26,595 bases of DNA, from assembly GCA_002476905.1 (NCBI GenBank), contig DLND01000159.1, positions 1-26,595 on the forward strand. The letters run 5' to 3'. The notes beneath the pieces are model-generated. The model was given only the letters and a program-made list of their open reading frames with translations, was not told where the DNA came from and did not search any database. Positions 1 through 8,368 of the stretch are shown one piece after another (the first letter of the stretch is position 1; each line of letters starts with the position of its first letter). This stretch comes from Flavobacteriales bacterium UBA7519 (GTDB taxonomy: Bacteria > Bacteroidota > Bacteroidia > Flavobacteriales > Weeksellaceae). The translations under genes were made by a program, and so were the position numbers.

Positions 1-30
1 GGATTTTTAGGACGGGACATTTCTGATTTT

Positions 31-1491
31 TTACAAAGAATAATTCGGAGCTTCTTGCGTAATAATCACATCGTGTGGATGCGATTCTTTCAACCCGCTT
101 CCTGTAATCATTACTAATTTTGAATCTTTTTGTAAAGCTTCTATATCTTTTGCGCCACAATAGCCCATTCCAGCTCTTAAACCTCCAGTCAGTTGGAAAA
201 TCACATCTTCCAGTTTTCCTTTGTGAGGAACTCTTCCTTCGATTCCTTCTGGGACAAATTTCTTAGCTTCACTTTGGAAATAACGCTCTTTTCCGCCACG
301 TTTCATTGCAGAAAGAGAACCCATTCCTTGGTAAGATTTGAATTTTCTTCCTTGGAAAATAATTTCTTCTCCCGGAGCTTCATCAGTTCCAGCTAAAAGT
401 GAACCAAGCATTACGGCTCCAGCACCACTAGCAATGGCTTTTACAATATCACCAGACAATTTGATTCCGCCATCGGCAATAACCGCTACATTTTTCTTTT
501 TAGCAAATTCGTAAACGTTATAGATGGCTGACAATTGTGGTACGCCAACACCGGCAACAACTCTGGTTGTACAGATAGAGCCTGGTCCAACACCAACTTT
601 TAAAACATTAGCACCAGCTTTTATCAAATCTTTTGCTGCATCAGCTGTGACAATATTTCCGCCAACGATATCCAAGTCTGGGAATTTTTTTCTGATTTCT
701 GAGATTTTATCCAAAACACCTTTCGAATGTCCGTGAGCCGAATCAATAGCAACGATATCAACGCCAGCTTTTACCAATGCTGTAATTCTATCGATTGTAT
801 CTTCGCCAACTCCAACGCCGGCGCCGACAATCAGTCTGCCGTTTTGGTCTTTATTGGCATTAGGGTATTCTAATTGATTATCAATGTCTTTAATAGTAAT
901 CAATCCAACCAATTTGTTTTTCTTGTCAACAATCGGAAGTTTTTCGATTCTGTTTTTCAGCAAAATTTCTTTTGCCTTTTCAAGATTCGTGTTTTTATCA
1001 GAAGTGATGAGGTTTTCTTTGGTCATAATTTCCTCAACTTTGATATCAAGATTTTCCTGATATTTCACATCACGATTTGTTATGATTCCGATGAGATAAT
1101 TGTTTTCGTCAACTACAGGCAATCCGGAAATTTTGTAATTCGCCATTAGTTCTTTAGCTTCCGCCAAAGTATGGTCTTTGGACAAAGTAACTGGGTCTGC
1201 AATCATTCCGTTTTCGGAACGTTTTACGCTGTTGACCTGCGCAGCCTGCTCCTCGATGGTCATATTTTTATGAATGAATCCAAGACCACCGACTCTCGCC
1301 AAAGCAATTGCCAAATCTGCTTCCGTAACTGTATCCATCGCAGCGGAAACAATCGGAACATTGAGCGAAATTTTGTCTGTAAGTCTTGATTTTAGGGAAA
1401 CCTGATTAGGTAAAACTTCTGAATAAGAAGGAACTAGAAGCACGTCATCGAAAGTGATGGCTGTCTCTACAATTTTGTTATGAATAGACAT
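31..1491 (-). CDS. guaB: Inosine-5'-monophosphate dehydrogenase
   Basis: IMP dehydrogenase oxidises IMP to XMP with NAD+, the committed step of guanine nucleotide synthesis in the cytoplasm. The 486-residue product has the usual length. The barrel begins with the TFDDVLLVP signature (about residues 13-21). Two CBS domains are inserted at roughly 95-205. The catalytic loop GPGSICTTR places the nucleophile at Cys307, followed by the phosphate-binding DGGIK segment and the mobile flap near residue 400 (RYFQ). The ATG at 1491 is the natural start because the family signature follows directly. A Bacteroidetes -7 box lies just upstream, so the leader is probably very short. It is separated from the next minus-strand gene by a 207-bp gap holding a family A repeat, so it is likely its own transcription unit. 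Nothing in the catalytic core looks damaged. Confidence 0.97.
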   Translation of the reverse strand: MSIHNKIVETAITFDDVLLVPSYSEVLPNQVSLKSRLTDKISLNVPIVSAAMDTVTEADLAIALARVGGLGFIHKNMTIEEQAAQVNSVKRSENGMIADPVTLSKDHTLAEAKELMANYKISGLPVVDENNYLIGIITNRDVKYQENLDIKVEEIMTKENLITSDKNTNLEKAKEILLKNRIEKLPIVDKKNKLVGLITIKDIDNQLEYPNANKDQNGRLIVGAGVGVGEDTIDRITALVKAGVDIVAIDSAHGHSKGVLDKISEIRKKFPDLDIVGGNIVTADAAKDLIKAGANVLKVGVGPGSICTTRVVAGVGVPQLSAIYNVYEFAKKKNVAVIADGGIKLSGDIVKAIASGAGAVMLGSLLAGTDEAPGEEIIFQGRKFKSYQGMGSLSAMKRGGKERYFQSEAKKFVPEGIEGRVPHKGKLEDVIFQLTGGLRAGMGYCGAKDIEALQKDSKLVMITGSGLKESHPHDVIITQEAPNYSL

Positions 1492-1505
1492 CTTTACTTT
1501 CTTTG

Positions 1506-1513
1506 CAAAATTA
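1506..1513 (-). promoter_or_regulatory. Putative guaB promoter -7 box
   Basis: Read on the minus strand this is TAATTTTG, an exact match to the Bacteroidetes -7 consensus TAnnTTTG, ending 14 bp before the guaB ATG. No clean TTTG -33 box is seen at 19 bp, so the call rests on the -7 element and its position. Confidence 0.5.
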
Positions 1514-1585
1514 AGTTATTTTTATGGAATTTGAAAATATCGTAATTTATTTGATAAATAATTAATATTCAGAGAAATGATGATT

Positions 1586-1692
1586 GGATGATGAATGCCC
1601 TAGCCCTGGGAACGGCATCCTTTTGCAAAAATAGCTTTGGACTCGGATGGATTTTACAAAAGATATAGTGGACAGCAGGTTCCCGGCTCCTA
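1586..1692 (-). repeat. Family A dispersed repeat, copy 1
   Basis: Read on the minus strand, this begins a few bases after the stop codon of the outer-membrane protein gene. It shares the layout of the copies near 8178, 12553 and 20656: a GC-rich 5' arm with CTGCTGTCC and TATATCTTTT, a variable middle, then GCAAAAGGATGCCGTTCCC and a GC-rich end. Its terminal arms pair (AGCC with GGCT, GGGAAC with GTTCCC). It is the most diverged of the four copies. The rest of the 1492-1698 gap is AT-rich and holds only the guaB promoter. Confidence 0.7.
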
Positions 1693-1698
1693 AAAATT

Positions 1699-3378
1699 TT
1701 AAAATCGACTGAGGATTCCCCAATGGATTTTTATTTCGTTGAATTTGAAAGGATTACCAAATTCGTTTCCGTTGGAAATTTGAAAACTCATCAAACCGAC
1801 GGGAAGAAAAAAGTTGAAGCCAAGCCCTAAACTGTAGAGTTTTGGAGTGATTCCGAGCGCTTTGTTGGACATTTGTCCGTATTGCGCAAAAACATCGAAA
1901 AACGCTTGGTCATTGACGAGATAACGATATTCGGCGCCGGCAAAAGCATAAAAATCACTGACAAGACTTTGTTCATTGAAGCCCCGAAGTGAGTTCCAGC
2001 CTCCAAACCGAAAAAGTTCGTTTGTCGATAATTCGTTTTTGGAACTGAGTAAAGCAGATTCTCCTTTGATATTGAGGAAATGGTTTCCGGACAAATTAAA
2101 ATTGTGTTCTCCAAAAAGAAAATATCGGATTTGGTCAAATTTCTCCTGCGTATCGTCATAGGTTGTTTTAAGGAAATCGGCTTCCAGACGAATATTACTT
2201 TTGTTAATAAACAACGGAATGTCGCTCCCTTCCTGATATTGATAATAAACGCCAATCCCTTTTTTGCTATAATCGCGACCACTCGTATAAAGCGAATCCA
2301 GAATTGCAGAAGATTCGAAAGTTCCTTTGATACCCAGTTTTTGCTTCGGTGAAAGATGATAATAAACGGCAGGTAAAAATTTGACGTTCGCAAACGTGGA
2401 ATCTTGGCGGAAAATATTGACATTAACATTCAAACCAACATTGCTCCCAAACGTGTACGGAATATCGGTTTGCATATCGAAAGTCTGCCCTTTATCGGGA
2501 TTTCTCTGCCAATAAATGCCGATGCTTTCGAAGCTGTTGAACATATTTTTCATCTGGACATTCAGCGTTCCATTGACTGTGAATTTTTCGGTCTTATCAT
2601 TTCCAAAGCCAATCATTCCGTCAAAAGTGTTGGTTTTTCGTTTGTGAGTGAAGAGAAAAACCTGCGTAGAATCTTTGGTAAATAATGTCTGAGGTGGTTT
2701 TTCCAACGATACAAATTGATGATTTTGCAAAGACTGATTCATAGAAACCAAGTTCTTGTCATCATAGTTTTTGCCGAGATATTGTTTGTTGATATTTTTA
2801 ACGAATTGTTTCGGTAAACGCGTGTAACCTTTGAAAACAATGGCATCAATTTTTCTTTGAGAAGCTGGAACAACCGAGATTTTAACCGAAGGAATTCCAT
2901 TTTCAATTTTCTGGAATTTGGTTTTCACACGGTTGAAGGCGAAACCTTTGTCCCGATATTTTTGATTAATATTTTTCTTGAGTGAATCTAAATTTTTGGT
3001 GTAAATCTCATTCTTCTGAAACTTCAAATCATTAACTAAAGAATCTGAAAACTTGACATAAGCTTTGTTGAAATTTGGGCCTTTATCATAATAGATTTCT
3101 GTTCGATTTTCGATTTGCTTCACGTCTTTCAGTTGTGTGAAAAAGTAAGAATTTTCTGCCAAAGAATCCAGAAATTTGACTGCTTTTGCGGAGTCAGAAA
3201 CGTTTTTTTTAACGTTTGTTTCTTTGTCGATAAGCCAATATTCTTTTTTTTGAGCATTGATTAAACCACAAAAGGCACAAAAGAAGAATATAAATGTTAT
3301 GTTTTTCAAAAGATTACAAAAGAAATTGTCTTCGATTTCTATCTTTTTTTTTCTTGATATATCGAACTTCTTTAACAT
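1699..3378 (-). CDS. Omp85/BamA-TamA-like outer-membrane barrel protein
   Basis: This is a predicted outer-membrane beta-barrel with a periplasmic N-terminal part, resembling Omp85-superfamily proteins that insert or export other proteins. The maximum reading is 559 residues. A hydrophobic signal core (about 29-42) ends in a plausible cleavage site before Gln43. Residues 45-245 look POTRA-like, and the rest has alternating, aromatic-rich strands ending in a terminal Phe. The segment GGWNSLRGF (about 455-463) matches the L6-loop (V/I/L)RG(F/Y) motif of the superfamily. The ATG at 3378 gives an unusually long, charged 28-residue n-region. A TTG at 3309 would give MKNITFIFFF, a far more normal signal peptide, and is my preferred start. 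The 5' end lies inside a CACAAAAG-type inverted repeat, which encodes residues 32-39. The client or substrate cannot be told from the sequence. Confidence 0.8.
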   Translation of the reverse strand: MLKKFDISRKKKIEIEDNFFCNLLKNITFIFFFCAFCGLINAQKKEYWLIDKETNVKKNVSDSAKAVKFLDSLAENSYFFTQLKDVKQIENRTEIYYDKGPNFNKAYVKFSDSLVNDLKFQKNEIYTKNLDSLKKNINQKYRDKGFAFNRVKTKFQKIENGIPSVKISVVPASQRKIDAIVFKGYTRLPKQFVKNINKQYLGKNYDDKNLVSMNQSLQNHQFVSLEKPPQTLFTKDSTQVFLFTHKRKTNTFDGMIGFGNDKTEKFTVNGTLNVQMKNMFNSFESIGIYWQRNPDKGQTFDMQTDIPYTFGSNVGLNVNVNIFRQDSTFANVKFLPAVYYHLSPKQKLGIKGTFESSAILDSLYTSGRDYSKKGIGVYYQYQEGSDIPLFINKSNIRLEADFLKTTYDDTQEKFDQIRYFLFGEHNFNLSGNHFLNIKGESALLSSKNELSTNELFRFGGWNSLRGFNEQSLVSDFYAFAGAEYRYLVNDQAFFDVFAQYGQMSNKALGITPKLYSLGLGFNFFLPVGLMSFQISNGNEFGNPFKFNEIKIHWGILSRF

Positions 3379-3402
3379 TATTCTTTTGTGACTTTTGTGG
3401 TT
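3263..3402. repeat. CACAAAAG inverted repeat overlapping a gene 5' end
   Basis: The left arm (3263-3283) is AAACCACAAAAGGCACAAAAG and the right arm (3383-3402) is CTTTTGTGACTTTTGTGGTT, so the arms are near-perfect reverse complements about 100 bp apart. The same arm sequences flank the gap at 10534-10672. Here the element spans the start of the outer-membrane protein gene: one arm lies just upstream of the ATG and the other encodes the signal-peptide core. Confidence 0.85.
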
Positions 3403-3415
3403 ATATAACAGAAAA

Positions 3416-4210
3416 TCAATCCATTTTATTATACTTCTTCATCAGATTTTCATAAGTATTCTGAGGAAGAATCCATTTCAAAGGAACGCCAATTTTTTGC
3501 CCGAATTTCCCAAAATAATAATGCGCTTTCCATTTTGATTTCCGCAAAAGCTGGTCAACATAAACAGCAACATCCAAAGGTTCGGTTCCGTCTCCAACGT
3601 GAGAATTCATCAAAGCGTAAACTTTACCGAAGGCATTTTTGTAAGGTTCAGAAACGTTTGTTTTGACACGGTTTTCTGCAATATTGGTTTTGATGTCGCC
3701 CAAATGAAGCGAGCAAACGTGGATGTTCCAAGGATAAACTTCGTAACGCATTGCTTCTGTCACTTTGTCTAGCGCAGATTTGGATGCAGAATAAAATCCT
3801 CGGAAAGGTAATCCCATTTCGGAACCAATGCTGGAAACGTTGATGATTTTTCCTGCTTTTTGTTCGCGCATTTTTGGAAGAACTGCTGTCATCATCTGAA
3901 CTGAGCCAATCAAATTAAGATTAAATAATTTAGAAATATCGTCTTTTGTAGAATCTTCTACCGAGCCCACCATTCCCATTCCGGCATTATTAATTAAAAC
4001 ATCAATTCTAGTTTCTGTTTTCAGGATTTCAGAAATCGCATTGTCAATTTGTTCTTTCTCCGTAATATCTGTGGGAATCGAAACGAAATAATCAGAGCTT
4101 GCAACTTTTCTGCTAAGACCGTAAACTTTGTTTCCTTTCTTTCCGAAATATTCTGCCAAGGCAAATCCAATTCCGGATGAAGCGCCTGTAATTATTATTG
4201 TTTTACTCAA
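3416..4210 (-). CDS. Short-chain dehydrogenase/reductase (SDR)
   Basis: This is a classical NAD(P)-dependent SDR of 264 residues. The Rossmann glycine motif TGASSGIG is at 8-15, NNAG at 74-77, the catalytic Ser at about 127, and the YxxxK pair at Tyr140 and Lys144. LGDIKTN follows, where the family usually has PGxxxT. Classical SDRs reduce or oxidise alcohol/carbonyl groups, and the substrate cannot be inferred here. The start is a TTG at 4210, which puts the Rossmann strand at residues 4-8 as expected; no better ATG exists nearby. It starts 4 bp after the stop of the upstream hydrolase gene and ends 37 bp before the outer-membrane protein gene, so it is probably cotranscribed with both. Confidence 0.9.
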   Translation of the reverse strand: MSKTIIITGASSGIGFALAEYFGKKGNKVYGLSRKVASSDYFVSIPTDITEKEQIDNAISEILKTETRIDVLINNAGMGMVGSVEDSTKDDISKLFNLNLIGSVQMMTAVLPKMREQKAGKIINVSSIGSEMGLPFRGFYSASKSALDKVTEAMRYEVYPWNIHVCSLHLGDIKTNIAENRVKTNVSEPYKNAFGKVYALMNSHVGDGTEPLDVAVYVDQLLRKSKWKAHYYFGKFGQKIGVPLKWILPQNTYENLMKKYNKMD

Positions 4211-4214
4211 AGTC

Positions 4215-4973
4215 TTAATTTTTTAGATAATCTAGGATTTTTTCAGTCAAATATTTTCGGTCTTTTTCATTAGCATCATTATCCATATTACTATGATTAA
4301 TGTCTGTGAATTCTATAACAATATTATATTTTTTAGCTTCGGCATCTGTTGGCAGAACATTTTCGTCAGCAGAATAATCATTTGAACGAAGCGAATATAT
4401 TCTAGGTTTTGCTGTTCTTGGAAGTTCCATTCTCCTATTATCCATAGAAATTATTTTATTAGCAAGCTCAGGATACTTATGCGCAAAAAGAACTGTCATA
4501 TCTCCACCGTTCGAATGTCCGATTAAAGATAATTCATTGTACTGTAACTGAGGATAGTTTTTCTTTATTTCCTGTAAAACGAAATATATATTTTGTGCAC
4601 CTCTTTCCCAGTTTGGTTTTCTGGTTTCCTTTATGTTTCCTGTCACTGCAAGTAGTTCATCAGTTGGTAATTCGTGTTGAATACTAACAACAAAATAACC
4701 TTTCGAAACCAAAAATTCAGTCAGGTATGTATAAGCATATAAATAATCTCCGCCTTTATTTTCTCCATAACCGTGACTAAAAATAATCGGGATGTTGTTT
4801 AACTGCTTTTTGTTTTTTGGCTGATATATTGCAACAGGAATTTTTCGATTTCTGGATTGGTCGATATATGTTAAAATATCAAGTTTAAAACCAGTACTTT
4901 CATTCACAGTGCTGCGTTTCATTGAACACTGTATGAAAAATAAACCAGCTATAAATACTATAATAAATCTCAC
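4215..4973 (-). CDS. Alpha/beta-hydrolase lipoprotein
   Basis: This 252-residue protein has a lipoprotein signal peptide (hydrophobic 3-14, then FIQC with Cys16 as the acylation site), so it should be anchored in the cell envelope. The hydrolase part shows an oxyanion-hole strand ending in SHGYGENKG (66-74) and the nucleophile elbow GHSNGG with Ser154. A late acid/His pair is probable near the C terminus (TDINHSN). It resembles chlorophyllase or dienelactone-hydrolase-like esterases, but the substrate is unknown. The start is GTG at 4973, needed to keep the signal peptide intact. It lies 11 bp after the aroA stop and 4 bp before the SDR gene, which supports one operon. Confidence 0.85.
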   Translation of the reverse strand: MRFIIVFIAGLFFIQCSMKRSTVNESTGFKLDILTYIDQSRNRKIPVAIYQPKNKKQLNNIPIIFSHGYGENKGGDYLYAYTYLTEFLVSKGYFVVSIQHELPTDELLAVTGNIKETRKPNWERGAQNIYFVLQEIKKNYPQLQYNELSLIGHSNGGDMTVLFAHKYPELANKIISMDNRRMELPRTAKPRIYSLRSNDYSADENVLPTDAEAKKYNIVIEFTDINHSNMDNDANEKDRKYLTEKILDYLKN

Positions 4974-4984
4974 TATGACTCAAA

Positions 4985-6202
4985 TTAACTTATTGTCGCT
5001 TCTGCAAAATCCTCCCAGAACTCAGGATAAGATTTTTCTACAACATCTTCATTCTCGATATTCAGTTCTTTAATTAGAGCAAACGGCGCAAAAGCCATTG
5101 CCATTCTGTGATCGTTGTATGTTGCGATAGAAATATTTTCTTCCGGTTCAATGAATTCCGAAGATTCAATTTTCTCAACTGTAATATGAGTTTTCCCACC
5201 GATTTTCAATAACTCATTTTGAAGCGCCACTAATCTGTCGGTTTCTTTTACTTTCAAAGTATGAAGTCCTGTAATGACGAAAGGGATTTTCAAAGCTGTT
5301 GCCGTTACACAAAGCGTTTGTGCAATGTCAGGACAATCATTCATATCCAAAGAAATTAATTCAGGATACTCGAAAGCTGGTTCTGGCAGTAATGAAATTG
5401 AGTTTTCTGCATAATCTGAAACTGTATTGATTCCGAAATATTTCCAGTAGATTTCCTTAATCACGCTGTCGCCTTGCAAAGACAATGTGTGATAGCTTTT
5501 TAATGTAATTGATTTTCTTCCAATCGCTACCAGAGAATAAAAATAAGAAGCTGAAGACCAATCGCTTTCTACTTCGTAATGTTCAATTCTAGCATTTTCA
5601 GGATGCGGTAGAATTTCAATTGTGTTTTCTGCGAAATGAGATTTGATTCCGATTTCGTTTAGGATTTTCAAAGTCATTTCGAGGTAAGGACGTGATGTGA
5701 TTTCGCCTTCCAGTTCTAATGTCAATCCATTTTCTAATTTGCCTCCAATTAAAATCAAAGAAGTCAAAAACTGACTGGAAACATTAGCTGAAATTTTAAC
5801 CGAATCTTTTTCAATTTTTTTACCGATGATTTGTAATGGCGGATAACCTTCTTTTTCAAGATAAGTAATATCCGCACCAAGCGACTGAAGCGCATCTACC
5901 AACGGTTTGATAGGACGATTTTTCATTCTGTCAGAGCCTGTCAAAATAGTTTTTCTACCTTCAAAAATCGAGTAATAAGAAGTCAAAAATCGCATTGCCG
6001 TTCCAGCGTGGTGAATATCAATAGTTTCGGAATCAGATTCTAATGCTTTTTTCAACAAAGTGGTGTCCTGAGAATTGGAAAGATTGAGCATATCAATGTT
6101 TCCAAATAATTTCCCTAAAATCAAAAGACGGTTCGAAATACTTTTCGAACCGGTAATTTGAATGTTTTTCCCTTCTATAAGTTCAGACTTTTTTAATATC
6201 AT
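4985..6202 (-). CDS. aroA: 3-phosphoshikimate 1-carboxyvinyltransferase (EPSP synthase)
   Basis: EPSP synthase joins phosphoenolpyruvate to shikimate-3-phosphate in the shikimate pathway to aromatic amino acids. The product from the ATG at 6202 is 405 residues. Visible motifs are GSKSISNR with the phosphate-binding Lys20 and Ser21, HAGTAMRFL (the PEP-site loop, with Phe where enterobacterial enzymes have Pro), RMKNRPI, the catalytic-Asp segment DMNDCPDIAQT, KVKETDRL and DHRMAM. The frame stays open to 6277, but the extra 25 residues are encoded by a repeat hairpin and do not resemble the family, so 6202 is the start. It lies downstream of the mazG-like gene and upstream of the hydrolase gene in a same-strand cluster. 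Confidence 0.95.
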   Translation of the reverse strand: MILKKSELIEGKNIQITGSKSISNRLLILGKLFGNIDMLNLSNSQDTTLLKKALESDSETIDIHHAGTAMRFLTSYYSIFEGRKTILTGSDRMKNRPIKPLVDALQSLGADITYLEKEGYPPLQIIGKKIEKDSVKISANVSSQFLTSLILIGGKLENGLTLELEGEITSRPYLEMTLKILNEIGIKSHFAENTIEILPHPENARIEHYEVESDWSSASYFYSLVAIGRKSITLKSYHTLSLQGDSVIKEIYWKYFGINTVSDYAENSISLLPEPAFEYPELISLDMNDCPDIAQTLCVTATALKIPFVITGLHTLKVKETDRLVALQNELLKIGGKTHITVEKIESSEFIEPEENISIATYNDHRMAMAFAPFALIKELNIENEDVVEKSYPEFWEDFAEATIS

Positions 6203-6210
6203 ATTTTTTT

Positions 6211-6280
6211 TGTTGGAAGTTGGAAGCGGGATGATGGATGTTTTATTGTTGCGTTTAAAACATCCATCTTCCATCATCTG
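6211..6280. repeat. Inverted repeat ahead of aroA
   Basis: The arms GATGATGGATGTTTTA (6230-6245) and TAAAACATCCATC (6256-6268) are reverse complements across a 10-bp loop. The 3' arm continues with TTCCATCATC. On the aroA side a tandem TTCCAAC word (minus strand) runs up to 8 bp before the start codon. Architecture matches the other leader repeats in this window. Confidence 0.75.
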
Positions 6281-6290
6281 ACTTTCTCCT

Positions 6291-6617
6291 CTATTTTAAT
6301 TTTTCATTATTGGCGTGACGATCTTTGTCACGCTCTGTTTTAACTTTTAATTTTTTATCAAAGGCCGATTGCAAATCTGTTCCGGTTTGATTCGCTAAAC
6401 AAAGCGTTACAAACAGAACATCGGCTAATTCTTCTCCCAAATCTTTGGATTTATCAGATTCTTTTTCAGATTGTTCGCCATATCTTCGGGCAATGATTCT
6501 GGCAACTTCGCCAACTTCTTCCGTTAGCATTGCCATATTCGTCAACTCATTGAAATAGCGGACACCAATGGTTTTTATCCATTCATCGACCTGATTCTGC
6601 AGTGTTGTGATTTCCAT
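6291..6617 (-). CDS. MazG-like nucleotide pyrophosphohydrolase
   Basis: This is a small all-alpha NTP pyrophosphohydrolase of 108 residues, the size of single-domain MazG-like proteins rather than the two-domain MazG. The metal-binding pattern is clear: EEVGE at about 33-37 followed by EELADVLF at about 63-70, giving the ExxE and ExxD acidic clusters. Members hydrolyse (d)NTPs to monophosphates and may clean non-canonical nucleotides, but the exact substrate is unknown. Its ATG overlaps the stop of the upstream lipoprotein gene by one base (TAATG), pointing to translational coupling. The C terminus is Lys-rich. Confidence 0.88.
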   Translation of the reverse strand: MEITTLQNQVDEWIKTIGVRYFNELTNMAMLTEEVGEVARIIARRYGEQSEKESDKSKDLGEELADVLFVTLCLANQTGTDLQSAFDKKLKVKTERDKDRHANNEKLK

Positions 6618-8005
6618 TATTGATAAGCGCCTATTGTTAGAGAACCCGTTCTGGGATTACCAACGATATCTGTTGCCGTAATATTATTTGTCCCAAATCC
6701 TTTTCCCCTCGCAGGCGAATCAGTCTTAACTCTAAGATTCATTTTCTGTGTGAAATAATTCTGGAATTTGGGGTCTTCGTTTTTGATAATATTGCTTCCA
6801 AGTGGCGTAAATCCTGCGTCAGCACTTATTTTCAATAAAGAATAATCAAAGTGAGCACTAATCGTTGTTCCCTTGGGGTTATTCTTCAAAGAAAGCATAT
6901 CTAAAGTATCTCCATAAATAATGGAATTCTTCACATTTAAAGTTACAAGTCCAGATTCTAATTCGCCGTTTTCATTTTCCCACGTGTTGCTCGCAAAAAT
7001 TCCTACAGCAGACATAGAAGAATTAAGATTCCAATAATTGGCCAATGTTGAATAATTGACGTTGTAAGTTCCGCTTCCGGCAATCGCCAAATCAGCCTCG
7101 CCACAGTTGTTCATTACCACATTATTCATCGTCAAATTTGAATGAATACCGTAAATTCCCGCATTCTGGAAAGTATGGAAAATAGAATTATTGATAGTGG
7201 CAGTATTTTTTTTGAGTTGCAGACCAACATTTCCACCAAAAACTCTAGCGTAATTCATTTTGAGAAGTGAACCTTCTTGCATTTTGATTCCGTTCCAGTT
7301 CGCTGGAAGTGTATCGTATTTGGTATCGCTTCTATCGCCTCGGAAGATTACTTCATCTCCTAAAGTACCATTTACCGTTAATCCAGAATTTTTTGCGAAA
7401 TTCATTCCACTGTTTTTTCGGAAATAGACTTTTGTTCCTTTTTCCATTGTCAGAGATTTACCTTCAGCAATAGTCAAATCTCCAAAAATCACTTTCACTT
7501 TATCTTTTGTCCAAGTGGTGTTTTCAGATATAATATTAGGATTTGTATCTGTTTTGATGAAATATTCAGCATCTTGAACTACAGAGAAAAGCGTTACTTT
7601 CTGCTCTCCAGCCGGTGTGTTGAAAACCACTTTGTCTTCAGCAATAGCTTCTGGAGCATTGGCAACAGGGGCAATTTCTACAAAAACATAAAGACTGTCT
7701 TTTCTTCTCAAAGCAATCTTTTCAAATCGCGTTCCTACTTTTCCATCCACATTGATTTTATAAGGAGAATTGATTCCGCCCTCCAGCTTGATTTCTGGGA
7801 TTAAAATATCTTTGTCTTCATTATTATAAACCTTCACAGCATAAGTTTCTGAACGCATTTGGTTGTAAACAGTGTCACAGAAGACTGTATCGGTGGAGAA
7901 TCTCAAAAGTTGAGTGGGAGAATCAAAAGAAATATCATCGCGGTTACAACCTGCCAAAAGCAAAAGTGTCCAAAATGCAATTCCAAAAAGTATTTTAATT
8001 TTCAT
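6617..8005 (-). CDS. Beta-helix-type surface lipoprotein
   Basis: The protein from the ATG at 8005 has 462 residues. Its N terminus is a lipoprotein signal with the lipobox LLAGC, so Cys20 is the likely lipid anchor. The middle is rich in short Asn/Gly turns such as NNSIFH and MNNVVMNN, a pattern typical of right-handed parallel beta-helix (pectate-lyase-like) folds. The C terminus ends TDIVGNPRTG...IGAYQ, resembling the tail seen in choice-of-anchor/beta-helix proteins of Bacteroidetes. No enzymatic residues can be assigned. The frame is open to 8047, but the extra 14 residues precede the signal peptide and are rejected. It is the first gene of the minus-strand cluster and is coupled to the mazG-like gene. 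Confidence 0.8.
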   Translation of the reverse strand: MKIKILFGIAFWTLLLLAGCNRDDISFDSPTQLLRFSTDTVFCDTVYNQMRSETYAVKVYNNEDKDILIPEIKLEGGINSPYKINVDGKVGTRFEKIALRRKDSLYVFVEIAPVANAPEAIAEDKVVFNTPAGEQKVTLFSVVQDAEYFIKTDTNPNIISENTTWTKDKVKVIFGDLTIAEGKSLTMEKGTKVYFRKNSGMNFAKNSGLTVNGTLGDEVIFRGDRSDTKYDTLPANWNGIKMQEGSLLKMNYARVFGGNVGLQLKKNTATINNSIFHTFQNAGIYGIHSNLTMNNVVMNNCGEADLAIAGSGTYNVNYSTLANYWNLNSSMSAVGIFASNTWENENGELESGLVTLNVKNSIIYGDTLDMLSLKNNPKGTTISAHFDYSLLKISADAGFTPLGSNIIKNEDPKFQNYFTQKMNLRVKTDSPARGKGFGTNNITATDIVGNPRTGSLTIGAYQ

Positions 8006-8034
8006 CTTTTCTTTTTTATATTTTTTAATTGTAA

Positions 8035-8099
8035 GATGGAACGCCAATAATTGTTTTTATTAATAATATTAAAGAAGTTTTGAAGGTTGGCGTTTCATT
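8035..8099. repeat. Inverted repeat in the lipoprotein-gene leader
   Basis: GATGGAACGCCAA (8035-8047) and TTGGCGTTTCATT (8087-8099) are reverse complements with one or two mismatches across a 39-bp AT-rich loop. It would form a hairpin in the 5' leader of the minus-strand lipoprotein gene. Confidence 0.6.
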
Positions 8100-8115
8100 T
8101 ATCTTGTTTAATGTT

Positions 8116-8123
8116 CAAAACTA
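8116..8123 (-). promoter_or_regulatory. Possible -7 box for the lipoprotein-mazG-aroA cluster
   Basis: The minus strand reads TAGTTTTG, fitting TAnnTTTG, about 110 bp before the lipoprotein start. No -33 box is visible at the right distance, so this is weak. It would place the inverted repeat at 8035-8099 inside the transcript leader. Confidence 0.3.
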
Positions 8124-8177
8124 CAAAATTTAAATTTTTATTTTAGAAGTATCATAATATTTCACTTTTTATTTTTA

Positions 8178-8278
8178 TTGGGCGCCTTTTTCCGCCCTCC
8201 GTTCCCGCTTTTTTACTCGTCGTGCCTCCTCGCAAAAAGAGCTTCACTCAGGTCGGGGCGCGCTTCGCAAAGTTGGAA
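8178..8278 (+). repeat. Family A dispersed repeat, copy 2
   Basis: The copy begins GGGCGCCTTTTTCCGCCC, continues TCCGTTCCCGCTTTTTT, and ends GAGCTTCACTCAGGTCGGGG followed by CGCGC. Its internal words match the copy at 20656 closely. The outer arm is GGCGCC here and pairs with GGCGC, where two other copies use GGCAGC with GCTGC. It sits in the divergent gap 8006-8449, which otherwise holds the two promoters, an inverted repeat and AT-rich sequence. Confidence 0.8.
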
Positions 8279-8350
8279 TTCTAAAAAAAAGTAGTATAAA
8301 CCACGTAAAAAAATATATCAATAATCCTTCATCATTAATCTAAATAAACT

Positions 8351-8368
8351 AACTAACATTTGTTAGTT
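8351..8368. promoter_or_regulatory. Candidate TetR operator (perfect palindrome)
   Basis: AACTAACATTTGTTAGTT is a perfect 8-bp inverted repeat with a TT centre. It covers the TTTG -33 box (8359-8362) of the promoter for the E1 gene, the position expected for a repressor site. Symmetric 16-20 bp sites are typical for TetR-family regulators, and a TetR gene lies two genes into the same cluster. I did not find a second full copy in the window. Confidence 0.7.

Noticed and set aside
1827..2429. 200-codon frame on the same strand as the outer-membrane protein gene
   Set aside because: It is a different frame inside a barrel gene with a clear LRGF motif and intact ends; the product resembles no known protein.
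8178..8278. GC-rich island as a possible tRNA or insertion-sequence end
   Set aside because: No cloverleaf or TTCRA arm and no transposase frame; it matches the family A repeats elsewhere in the window.
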